Shown here one piece after another: positions 6,214-11,854 of a stretch of DNA of 11,854 nucleotides. Numbering within the stretch: position 1 is the first letter of the stretch; the number at the start of each line of letters is the position of its first letter. A program made the position numbers and the translations under genes. Under the pieces are notes generated by a model, which had not been told where the DNA came from, searched no databases, and saw nothing but the letters and a program-made list of their open reading frames with translations. Source of the stretch: an uncultured bacterium (GTDB lineage Bacteria > Cyanobacteriota > Vampirovibrionia > Gastranaerophilales > Gastranaerophilaceae); NCBI GenBank assembly GCA_902772945.1, contig CACYCU010000164.1, positions 1 to 11,854 on the forward strand, read 5' to 3'.

Positions 6214-6995
6214 TCATTTTCCTTTACTGTTATTAACTCATACAATTTACTTATAGCTTTTTTCAATCTTCTTGAAATTCTCATCTGAGACATATTCATT
6301 TTTTCGGCAATTTCTCTTTGATTTAAATCATGAAAATAACTTAGAACTATAATTTCTTTTAATTCTTCGGGCAATTTTTCAATCGCATCAGCAAGCATCA
6401 TTTTATTTTCACGAGAAATTAAAAATTCTTGATAATCACCGGCCGGAATTTTATCAGCTAAAGTTAAATCTTCATCATCTGCAGCAGTCACAGCTTGATC
6501 AAGAGATAAAATTCCTATACAAAGTTCCAAACTCAAAACATCATGCACCCTCTCGACTTCAACACCTGTTGCCTCCGCAATTTGTTCTTCTGTCGGATCA
6601 TCTATATCTTTTTCTTTTAATTCCTTAATTGCCATACTTATCTTTACAAGCAGTTCTTGCATTTCTCTGGGAGTTCTTATCAAAGATGCTTTATCCCGTA
6701 AATAATGCTTAATTTCTCCTCTAATAAGATATCCTGCATATGTTTTAAATTTTGCACTTTTATTCGGGTCAAACAGCTCAATCGCCTTTATCAATCCGAT
6801 AGATCCTACCTGAACCAAATCCTCAGAAGGTATACCCGATTGAGAAGCCACTCCGTTTGCAACTTTTTTTACAAAAGGCATAGAAGCTTCAACTATTTTC
6901 AAGTGAATTAAATGTTTTTTTCTCTCGTCCTTACATCTTTTATATAAAACCAGTTGTTCATCTAATTCATCTATAGTTAATTGCTTTGAATTCAA
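6210..6995 (-). CDS. RNA polymerase sigma factor, sigma-70 group 3 (SigF/SigB/FliA-like)
   Basis: The 261-residue sigma factor lacks the long region 1 of a housekeeping sigma. Region 2 spans about residues 38-102, with EDLVQVGSIGLIKAIELFDP and the core/-10 binding segment FKTYAGYLIRGEIKHYLRD. Region 3 covers about 105-180. Region 4 has the -35 helix-turn-helix LNQREIAEKMNMSQMRISRRLKKAISKL near the C-terminus. The SQMRIS-R-L pattern is typical of the SigB/SigF/SigG/FliA branch. In cyanobacteria, group-3 SigF is known to govern pilin expression and motility. That fits the coupled prepilin peptidase gene, but the regulon here is inference. Translation is assigned to a TTG at 6995 because a strong AGGAGAGG lies 6 nt upstream and no Met occurs before residue 39. 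I see no anti-sigma factor gene beside it. Confidence 0.92.
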   Translation of the reverse strand: MNSKQLTIDELDEQLVLYKRCKDERKKHLIHLKIVEASMPFVKKVANGVASQSGIPSEDLVQVGSIGLIKAIELFDPNKSAKFKTYAGYLIRGEIKHYLRDKASLIRTPREMQELLVKISMAIKELKEKDIDDPTEEQIAEATGVEVERVHDVLSLELCIGILSLDQAVTAADDEDLTLADKIPAGDYQEFLISRENKMMLADAIEKLPEELKEIIVLSYFHDLNQREIAEKMNMSQMRISRRLKKAISKLYELITVKENE

Positions 6996-7001
6996 AATAA
7001 A

Positions 7002-7009
7002 CCTCTCCT
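7002..7009 (-). promoter_or_regulatory. Shine-Dalgarno AGGAGAGG supporting a TTG start
   Basis: On the - strand AGGAGAGG precedes the TTG at 6995 by 6 nt. It decides the rare start codon of the sigma factor gene, since the next in-frame Met would be 38 codons downstream. Confidence 0.75.
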
Positions 7010-7017
7010 GTAATATA

Positions 7018-7045
7018 ATTATAGCACAATTTTTTGTTGTGTCAT
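7018..7045 (-). promoter_or_regulatory. Candidate promoter for the sigma factor-pilD operon
   Basis: On the - strand a perfect TATAAT (7023-7018) is preceded after 16 bp by ATGACA (7045-7040), close to the TTGACA consensus. Transcription would begin near 7011, giving a leader of about 16 nt that carries the AGGAGAGG site. It shares the divergent intergenic region with the gatC promoter. Confidence 0.45.
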
Positions 7046-7059
7046 ATAAATTTATATTT

Positions 7060-7089
7060 TTGCTAGTAAAAAAGTTTTTATGATATTAT
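7060..7089 (+). promoter_or_regulatory. Candidate promoter for gatC-pyrG
   Basis: TTGCTA (7060-7065), 18 bp, TATTAT (7084-7089). Transcription would start near 7096, giving a leader of about 12 nt that starts at the AGGAG (7096-7100), itself 7 nt before the gatC ATG. The call is by consensus only. Confidence 0.4.
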
Positions 7090-7107
7090 AAACACAGGAG
7101 CAAAATT

Positions 7108-7389
7108 ATGATTACAATAAAAGATGTTGAACATGTTGCAAAACTTGCAAGATTAGAACTTACTGAAGAAGAAAAAGAACTTTATACAAAACAACTTGGT
7201 GATGTTTTGAAATACGTTGATCAAATGAACGAAGTTGACACATCTGATGTCAAACCTATGACTCAGGTTATTGACTTTAATAACGTTATGAGAGAAGACA
7301 TACCTATTCAAGAAATCAGTAAAGAAGCCTTGATGTCAAATGCACCTGAAGAAGAAAACGGTTTCTTTAAAGTTCCGAAAATTAATTAG
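7108..7389 (+). CDS. gatC: Asp/Glu-tRNA(Asn/Gln) amidotransferase subunit C
   Basis: The 93-residue protein is the small subunit of the GatCAB complex, which converts Glu-tRNA(Gln) (and/or Asp-tRNA(Asn)) to the amidated form. GatC wraps around and stabilises the GatA-GatB interface. The sequence shows the whole family profile: MITIKDVEHVAKLARLELTEEE at the N-terminus, the LGDVLKYVDQMNEVDTSDVKPM core and the C-terminal tail ending GFFKVPKIN, which inserts between the partner subunits. The length is normal. AGGAG lies 7 nt before the ATG. gatA and gatB are not adjacent, so the complex must be encoded in scattered loci; pyrG follows 47 bp downstream and is probably co-transcribed. GatCAB implies that at least one of the direct glutaminyl- or asparaginyl-tRNA synthetases is missing in this organism. 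Confidence 0.95.
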   Translation: MITIKDVEHVAKLARLELTEEEKELYTKQLGDVLKYVDQMNEVDTSDVKPMTQVIDFNNVMREDIPIQEISKEALMSNAPEEENGFFKVPKIN

Positions 7390-7436
7390 TTTAACAACCA
7401 TTAGGTCGACTTATCCCGACATATTTAGAGGTTCAC

Positions 7437-9035
7437 ATGACAAAATATATTTTTATCACAGGCGGTGTTGTCAGTTCATTAGGAAAAGGAATTATTGCTG
7501 CATCACTGGGAAGATTATTGAGAGCCAGAGGGTTTTCTGTTATAAATCAAAAATTTGATCCATATATTAACGTGGACCCTGGAACAATGAGCCCATTCCA
7601 ACATGGTGAAGTGTTTGTAACCGACGACGGCGCCGAAACCGATCTTGATTTGGGACATTATGAAAGATTTACGGATACTTCATTAGGTAAATACAACAAC
7701 GTAACTTCAGGAAGTGTTTATCAACACGTTATAAAAAAAGAACGCCGTGGAGATTACTTGGGCGCTACAGTTCAGGTTATACCTCATATTACAAACGAAA
7801 TAAAATCAAGAATTAATGGAGCAACAAAACAATTCAAGCCTGATTTTCAATTAATTGAAATTGGCGGAACTGTCGGTGATATTGAAAGTTTACCGTTCGT
7901 TGAGGCTATCAGACAATTTAAAGCTGAAGCAGGAATTGGAAACGCTATATCTATACATTGCACACTACTTCCTTACTTGCCAACTTCAGGGGAATTAAAA
8001 ACTAAACCTTCACAACACAGCGTAAATGTTTTAAGAAGCTATGGTATTCAGCCTGAAATTTTGGTCTGCAGAACAACAAAACCTATTCCCAAAACAGAAA
8101 AAGAGAAATTGGCTCTATTTTGTTCTGTTCCAAAAGAAGCCGTCATAGAATGCAGAGATATGAAAAGCATTTATGAAGTTCCACTTGCTCTGGAAGCCCA
8201 AAATATGGCACACGTTGTGTTAGATATGCTGAGAGTTCCTGATAAAAAAGCTGATTTGAAAGCCTGGGAAACTTTAGTTGAAAGAATTAAAAATCCAAAA
8301 AGAACAGTAAAGGTAGCAATTGCAGGAAAATATACAAAATTGTCAGATGCATATATTTCAGTAGTTGAATCTTTAAAACATGCTGGATACGCTAATGATG
8401 CCGCAATAGATATCAAATGGATTAATTCTGAAGATTGTGTTGACGAAAAGAAATGCAAAGAGCTTTTAAGCGATGTTCAGGCAGTAGTTGTACCGGGTGG
8501 ATTCGGTATCAGAGGTATTGAAGGAAAACTTAATGTTATTAAATATGCAAGAGAAAATAATTTGCCGTTTTTGGGACTATGCCTTGGTATGCAATGTGCA
8601 GTTATTGAATATGCCAGAAATGTTGCAGGAATAAAGGGGGCAAATTCCGCAGAATTTGATGAGCATGCAGAAAATCCGGTTATTGATTTGATGCTTGAGC
8701 AAAAAAACGTTCAAGGCTATGGCGGAACAATGAGACTCGGGGCATATGATTGCGTACTAAAAAAAGGTTCAAAAGCTGCAAAAGCATATGGAAAAGAAAA
8801 AATTTCAGAACGCCATAGACACAGATATGAAGTAAACAATGAATATATAAAACAAATAGCTGATGCAGGATTAGTATTTTCCGGGATGTCACCTGACGGT
8901 ATGCTTGCGGAAGTTGTAGAGCTGCCAAAACTCGACTGGTTTGTTGCATGCCAATTTCACCCGGAATTCAAATCCCGTCCTGAAAAACCACATCCTTTGT
9001 TTAAAGGGTTGATTGATGCTGCTATAAAAATTTAA
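7437..9035 (+). CDS. pyrG: CTP synthase (glutamine-hydrolysing)
   Basis: The 532-residue enzyme makes CTP from UTP, ATP and glutamine-derived ammonia, the last step of pyrimidine nucleotide synthesis. The N-terminal amidoligase domain (about 1-267) begins KYIFITGGVVSSLGKGI with the P-loop. It includes QKFDPYINVDPGTMSPFQHG and the Mg/UTP-site segment IGGTVGDIESLPF. The C-terminal class I glutamine amidotransferase domain has PGGFGIRG for the oxyanion region, the nucleophile C382 in GLCLGMQ, the YGGTMRLG lid element, RHRHRYEVNN, and the catalytic H508/E510 in FHPEF. All expected catalytic residues are present and the length is normal. AGAGG lies 5 nt before the ATG. The 47-bp gap after gatC holds only a weak 4-bp hairpin (GTCG 7405-7408 with CGAC 7417-7420). 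Feedback control by CTP is expected from the family. The stop overlaps the convergent kinase gene by 4 bp. Confidence 0.97.
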   Translation: MTKYIFITGGVVSSLGKGIIAASLGRLLRARGFSVINQKFDPYINVDPGTMSPFQHGEVFVTDDGAETDLDLGHYERFTDTSLGKYNNVTSGSVYQHVIKKERRGDYLGATVQVIPHITNEIKSRINGATKQFKPDFQLIEIGGTVGDIESLPFVEAIRQFKAEAGIGNAISIHCTLLPYLPTSGELKTKPSQHSVNVLRSYGIQPEILVCRTTKPIPKTEKEKLALFCSVPKEAVIECRDMKSIYEVPLALEAQNMAHVVLDMLRVPDKKADLKAWETLVERIKNPKRTVKVAIAGKYTKLSDAYISVVESLKHAGYANDAAIDIKWINSEDCVDEKKCKELLSDVQAVVVPGGFGIRGIEGKLNVIKYARENNLPFLGLCLGMQCAVIEYARNVAGIKGANSAEFDEHAENPVIDLMLEQKNVQGYGGTMRLGAYDCVLKKGSKAAKAYGKEKISERHRHRYEVNNEYIKQIADAGLVFSGMSPDGMLAEVVELPKLDWFVACQFHPEFKSRPEKPHPLFKGLIDAAIKI

Positions 9036-9547
9036 TCGGGTTTTTTAAGATTTTTGATTATTAAATCTACTTTATTTTTTAAATTTTCATAATCAGAATT
9101 ATTGTCAATTACATAATCCCAGTCTTTTACATTATCAAGACCGATTTCTGTAATATCGTCTTCTCCAATAAGTTTTCCCCTTGACGCCCTAACTTCACGA
9201 GAAGCTTCAACTCTTATTGAAATCGCACCTGCTTGTTTAAAGACTTCATATTCATGAGGAACTCTTACATCCGTAACAATAATATTTCCCTTTTGTTCTA
9301 ATATTTTTTTTAACCAGTAATCAGGATCTTGACTTCGACCCCAATTCCCAAGCTCAATTAGTCCGGCTCTATACAAGTGCTTGTTGTTTTCTATTTCTTC
9401 ATAGGTAAGATTGTGTTGTTTACCATAAGTTAATTTTATAATATCTCCCATTGCACAGCGTCTAAAATCCGGCAATGAATCAAGAATAATCTTTGCCGCA
9501 GTGTCTTTTCCCGCATATTGCTTCCCTGAAAAAATGATAATTGTCAT
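9032..9547 (-). CDS. Small P-loop kinase, phosphomevalonate kinase (animal-type)/dNMP kinase-like
   Basis: The 171-residue soluble protein is a P-loop phosphotransferase. The N-terminus is MTIIIFSGKQYAGKDTAAK, with the Walker-type GKQYAGKD at 8-15. A helix segment LGNWGRSQDPDYWLKKIL (66-83) follows, then a strand with VTDVRVPHE (91-99). An Arg-containing lid region (about 114-122) precedes an EIGLDN...DWDYVIDNN stretch near the C-terminus. Two families share this layout: phage/bacterial deoxynucleoside monophosphate kinases (DVRFPNE, DPDxW) and animal-type phosphomevalonate kinase. In the human enzyme I recall a very similar FSGK...GKD, DPGFF and GLDN-x2-D-x-D-x-V-I-x-N. It is not a CoaE, whose motifs differ. 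The phosphate acceptor cannot be named from sequence alone. It is the last gene of the - strand run, 41 bp after the aminotransferase, without an obvious SD; its end overlaps pyrG by 4 bp. Confidence 0.75.
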   Translation of the reverse strand: MTIIIFSGKQYAGKDTAAKIILDSLPDFRRCAMGDIIKLTYGKQHNLTYEEIENNKHLYRAGLIELGNWGRSQDPDYWLKKILEQKGNIIVTDVRVPHEYEVFKQAGAISIRVEASREVRASRGKLIGEDDITEIGLDNVKDWDYVIDNNSDYENLKNKVDLIIKNLKKPD

Positions 9548-9588
9548 AACAACATCATAATAGCATAATCTTTTTATATTATAAACAT

Positions 9589-10830
9589 TTAATAATAAAA
9601 GCCATCAGCCTTGAATCTGTTTATAACCTCTTGCAATTGTTCATCAGAACAAACATACGACAGTCTGAAGAAACCTTCTCCACAATCGCCAAAAGCATTA
9701 CCGGGAACCAATACAACACCGGATTTTCTTAAAACATCTTGACAAAATTCAAATGCAGAAGTATATTTTCTTGGAATAGGAAGCCACAAATAAAATGTAG
9801 TATGCGGAACATTTTCTATAGGCCAACCAAGCTCTTTAAAACCTTTTACCATTATAGCCTGTTTTCTGGCATAACCCTTATTACCTTCCTCGATATATTT
9901 ATCACCCTCAGGACTATTCATAATTTCGCCGCATGCTTTTTGTAATGCTTTGAATATCCCGTTATCGAGTGTTGATTTACCTTTGCCAAAACGTTGAATA
10001 ACATCTTTGTTCCCGCAAACCCAGCCTAAACGCCAGCCGGTTACAGCATAAGGCTTTGATAGACTGAAAAATTCTATACCAATATCTTTTGCGCCATCAA
10101 GCTCGAAAATACTGAATGGCTTTTCGTCTTCTGCAAAATACAAATCACAATATGCTGCATCAGATACGAGCAAAATATCATGTTTTTTACAAAAATCAAT
10201 AACTGTCTTGACGTATTCTTTTGTTGTTGAAACTCCAAGCGGATTGTTTGGATAATTTATAACAAGTGCTTTTATATTTTCAGGTTTATATCCATCATTT
10301 AATATTTGGTTATATATCTTTTCAACATCAGGTTGATAATTATTCTCTTTTGTTAATGGCATAGGATACGCTTTTGCACCTGAACATTTTATAAATTGCA
10401 AATACGAAGCATATCCGGGATCAGGCACCATTATTACATCTTTATCAAGCTCGTTGTGTTTTGGAGTTGTTATAAACCTGACCAAATTTGCGATACCTTC
10501 TTTTGAACCTAAAAGTGAAAATATTTCCGTGTCAGGATCAAGTTCAACACCAAATCGGGTTTTCATTCTTTGCGCAATCGCTTTTCTAAAATAAGGTTCT
10601 CCTTTTGGAATAGAATACATATGAATGCCGTCTTCATCTAAAATTTCTTTTAAACGATCGAGTAAAAATTTAGGAGGGTTTGCTGTCGGCGCACCCATTG
10701 AAAGTGCTATAGGGGATCGATTTCTGGATGTTAATTCATCTTTCAATCTTGCAGTTTCCTCTTTTAATTTAAACATTATATATGTGTCTAAAGTCATTAC
10801 TTCTTCGTTAAACAGTTTCTCGATATTCAT
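9589..10830 (-). CDS. Class I/II PLP aminotransferase, LL-diaminopimelate aminotransferase-like
   Basis: The 413-residue protein is a fold-type I aminotransferase. The PLP Schiff-base lysine is K259 in SLSKPYAVTGWRLGW. Other cofactor and substrate residues are visible: NYPNNPLG (Asn ligand), VSDAAYCDLYF (Asp that pairs with the pyridine nitrogen) and FFRLSYV (carboxylate-binding Arg). The segments SLLGSKEGIANL and VPDPGYASYLQF match the pattern I associate with LL-diaminopimelate aminotransferases (DapL). DapL makes LL-DAP for lysine and peptidoglycan directly from tetrahydrodipicolinate, and Cyanobacteria and relatives use this route. Alanine- or aspartate-type aminotransferase remains an alternative. 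An unusual feature is the N-terminal extension of about 40 residues before the first strand. The start ATG follows the MlaF-like gene by 7 bp, with an AGAGGA overlapping that gene's stop, so it is co-transcribed with lipid-transport genes; the functional link may be cell-envelope construction. Confidence 0.85.
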   Translation of the reverse strand: MNIEKLFNEEVMTLDTYIMFKLKEETARLKDELTSRNRSPIALSMGAPTANPPKFLLDRLKEILDEDGIHMYSIPKGEPYFRKAIAQRMKTRFGVELDPDTEIFSLLGSKEGIANLVRFITTPKHNELDKDVIMVPDPGYASYLQFIKCSGAKAYPMPLTKENNYQPDVEKIYNQILNDGYKPENIKALVINYPNNPLGVSTTKEYVKTVIDFCKKHDILLVSDAAYCDLYFAEDEKPFSIFELDGAKDIGIEFFSLSKPYAVTGWRLGWVCGNKDVIQRFGKGKSTLDNGIFKALQKACGEIMNSPEGDKYIEEGNKGYARKQAIMVKGFKELGWPIENVPHTTFYLWLPIPRKYTSAFEFCQDVLRKSGVVLVPGNAFGDCGEGFFRLSYVCSDEQLQEVINRFKADGFYY

Positions 10831-10837
10831 ATTTCCT

Positions 10838-11563
10838 CTAACTTTCTGTTATCATTTTCATAGGTCCTTCAAGCGATGCTGTAACAAATTGTTTTGTATA
10901 TTCATTATCTTGTTTAAGCATCTCATCAGGAGTCCCTTCAAAGACTACTTTGCCATTATACAGCATTATAACCCTGTTTGCAGTTCTTGTGATTGTAGAC
11001 ATCTGGTGCGTAACAACTACAGATGCTGCATGTGTTTCGTCTTTCAACCTTACAATATAGTCTTCAATAAGTGTTGATGAAATCGGATCCAATCCGGCTG
11101 TCGGTTCATCGTACAAAATAGTTTTTGGTTCTGTTACAATTGCCCTAGCAAAACTAACACGTTTTTGCATACCGCCTGATAATTCTGAAGGAAACTTTTT
11201 TTCTATACCTTTAAGTCCGACAAGTTCCAGCTTTTCTGAAACTATATTTTTTATTTGTTTTTCAGTATACTTGTTTCTCAATTCTTTTCTTTCGTGCAGT
11301 GCAAATGCGATATTGTCAGCAACATTTAAAGAATCAAAAAGTGCCGAGTACTGAAAAACCATTGCAATATCGCCATCAGATGTAATAATTTCACCGCTGT
11401 CAGGAGTTAACAGTCCGCAAATAAGTTTTAGTATAGTGGATTTTCCGGAACCTGAAAATCCTACAATGGCTAGAGTTTCACCATCTTCAACTTTGAATGA
11501 TACTTCATCTATAACGCGTCTGTCATCAAAAGCTTTTACTAAATTTTTAACTTCTATACTCAT
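10838..11563 (-). CDS. mlaF: ABC transporter ATP-binding protein, MlaF-like
   Basis: The 241-residue ATPase probably energises phospholipid movement between inner and outer membrane together with the adjacent MlaE-type permease. Motifs in order are Walker A GFSGSGKST (K41), Q-loop MVFQYSALFDSLNV (Q71), signature LSGGMQKRVSFARAI (from 128), Walker B ILYDEPTAGLDP (E153) and H-switch VVTHQ (H186). The Q-loop segment with SALFDSLNV followed by DNIAFAL is characteristic of the MlaF/Mkl/TGD3 group. The stretch between Walker A and the Q-loop is compact: about 30 residues from K41 to Q71, against about 45 in E. coli MlaF as I remember it. The antiparallel-beta subdomain is therefore reduced. The permease gene ends 38 bp upstream and the aminotransferase begins 7 bp downstream. 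A TATAAT six bases before the ATG may mark an internal promoter. mlaD and the periplasmic carrier are not in the window. Confidence 0.92.
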   Translation of the reverse strand: MSIEVKNLVKAFDDRRVIDEVSFKVEDGETLAIVGFSGSGKSTILKLICGLLTPDSGEIITSDGDIAMVFQYSALFDSLNVADNIAFALHERKELRNKYTEKQIKNIVSEKLELVGLKGIEKKFPSELSGGMQKRVSFARAIVTEPKTILYDEPTAGLDPISSTLIEDYIVRLKDETHAASVVVTHQMSTITRTANRVIMLYNGKVVFEGTPDEMLKQDNEYTKQFVTASLEGPMKMITES

Positions 11564-11569
11564 ATTCCT

Positions 11570-11575
11570 ATTATA
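11570..11575 (-). promoter_or_regulatory. Possible -10 element immediately before the mlaF-like gene
   Basis: On the - strand a perfect TATAAT ends 6 nt before the ATG at 11563, which would place the transcript start on the A of ATG (leaderless). No convincing -35 is found 16-18 bp upstream, and an AGGA between the two could instead act as a weak ribosome site, so this may be fortuitous. Confidence 0.25.
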
Positions 11576-11601
11576 CCACGATATAAATTTTGTGTGATTT
11601 T

Positions 11602-11854
11602 TTAAAAGAAAAATGCAATTGCAAAGAACATATCCAATATAACTATTGCGACAAAAGACCAGACAACAGCTTTTGTTGTTGCTTCACCAACACCTTTTGC
11701 GCCACCCTTTGCTTCATATCCGCAGGAACAACTGATATGCGCAATCACAGCACCAAAAGTTGCAGCTTTTAGCAAGCATACGCCTAAATCTTTCATATAA
11801 ATCCCTAGCCATGCCGAGTCAAAGAAGGCTCGGTATGTTAAACCTGCTGCAAGA
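11602..11854 (-). CDS. mlaE: MlaE-family ABC transporter permease, C-terminal fragment
   Basis: The frame is open to the right edge, so the N-terminal part lies outside the window; 83 codons plus a stop are visible, starting with a partial codon at the edge. A Met at 11796 is internal, because family-typical sequence (YRAFFDSAWLGIYMKDLG) runs through it. The fragment then reads LLKAATFGAVIAHISC, GYEAKGGAKGVGEATTKAVV and a hydrophobic C-terminal helix, VWSFVAIVILDMFFAIAFFF. GGAxGVGxATTxAVV is the strongest signature of the MlaE/TGD1/YrbE permease family. These inner-membrane proteins form a dimer that works with MlaF-type ATPases and MCE-domain proteins to move phospholipids to or from the outer membrane. 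The downstream ATPase gene, 38 bp away, fits as its partner. Two cysteines (ISCSCGY) sit where E. coli and other homologues have a conserved C-Y-x-G; the first matches. Confidence 0.93.
   Translation of the reverse strand, partial: LAAGLTYRAFFDSAWLGIYMKDLGVCLLKAATFGAVIAHISCSCGYEAKGGAKGVGEATTKAVVWSFVAIVILDMFFAIAFFF

Noticed and set aside
7401..7421. Hairpin GTCG...CGAC between gatC and pyrG as a terminator or attenuator
   Set aside because: It has only 4 bp of stem with an 8-nt loop and no T-run, too weak to call.
8171..8949. Open frames on the - strand inside pyrG
   Set aside because: They resemble no known protein, have no ribosome sites and sit wholly within the conserved CTP synthase gene.
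9032..9547. Dephospho-CoA kinase (CoaE) as identity of the small kinase
   Set aside because: The P-loop is GKQYAGKD, not the CoaE GGIGSGKS form, and the VPLLFE motif is missing while DVRVPHE and GLDN motifs are present.
10625..11077. A 150-codon open frame on the + strand opposite the aminotransferase start and mlaF end
   Set aside because: It lies antisense to two strongly recognised genes, spans their junction, has no SD and encodes a low-complexity Phe/Ser/Cys-rich peptide. Its openness is explained by the codon use of the AT-rich genes on the other strand.
11794..11796. ATG as the start of a 64-residue small membrane protein
   Set aside because: The frame continues upstream to the window edge with MlaE-family sequence, so this is the C-terminus of a permease and not a small gene.

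Overview
This AT-rich window is densely packed bacterial chromosome with no mobile elements, RNA genes or CRISPR arrays. The longest gap between genes is about 110 bp. The gene content points to a diderm bacterium. An MlaE/MlaF lipid-transport pair implies an outer membrane. A prepilin starts with the leader and helix MKKG/FTLAEVLITLGIIGVV and ends in a Cys-rich globular domain. There is also a group-3 (SigF/SigB-like) sigma factor and an LL-diaminopimelate-aminotransferase-like enzyme. Together these best fit the non-photosynthetic relatives of Cyanobacteria (Vampirovibrionia/Melainabacteria, e.g. Gastranaerophilales). That assignment is inference from remembered family patterns, not a search result.

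Left part, + strand (1-5217): the last 39 codons of a parvulin-type peptidyl-prolyl isomerase overlap an M24 aminopeptidase P gene, which overlaps an RlmB/TrmH-type 2'-O-ribose RNA methyltransferase gene. This is a translationally coupled chain. A pseudopilin gene with its own clear promoter and Shine-Dalgarno (SD) follows, then dnaA and, 5 bp later, ruvA. Middle, - strand (5209-6995): a sigma-70 family gene starting at TTG is coupled by an ATGA overlap to a prepilin peptidase gene (PilD type). That peptidase is the enzyme class that would mature the pseudopilin at 2418. A divergent promoter region (6996-7107) separates the sigma gene from gatC and pyrG (+ strand, 7108-9035).

Right part, - strand (9032-11854), in transcription order: the C-terminus of an MlaE permease (cut by the window edge), an MlaF-like ATPase, a DapL-like aminotransferase and a small P-loop kinase. 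The kinase resembles animal-type phosphomevalonate kinase / dNMP kinases. Both convergent junctions (ruvA/pilD and pyrG/kinase) overlap tail to tail, with no recognisable terminator.

Most of the window is ordinary housekeeping. I see no convincing new multi-gene system. The points most worth checking are the substitution in the DnaA DNA-binding motif, the sigma factor-prepilin peptidase coupling, the family identity of the kinase, the compact MlaF ATPase, and promoters placed so close to start codons that leaders would be only about 5-16 nt.
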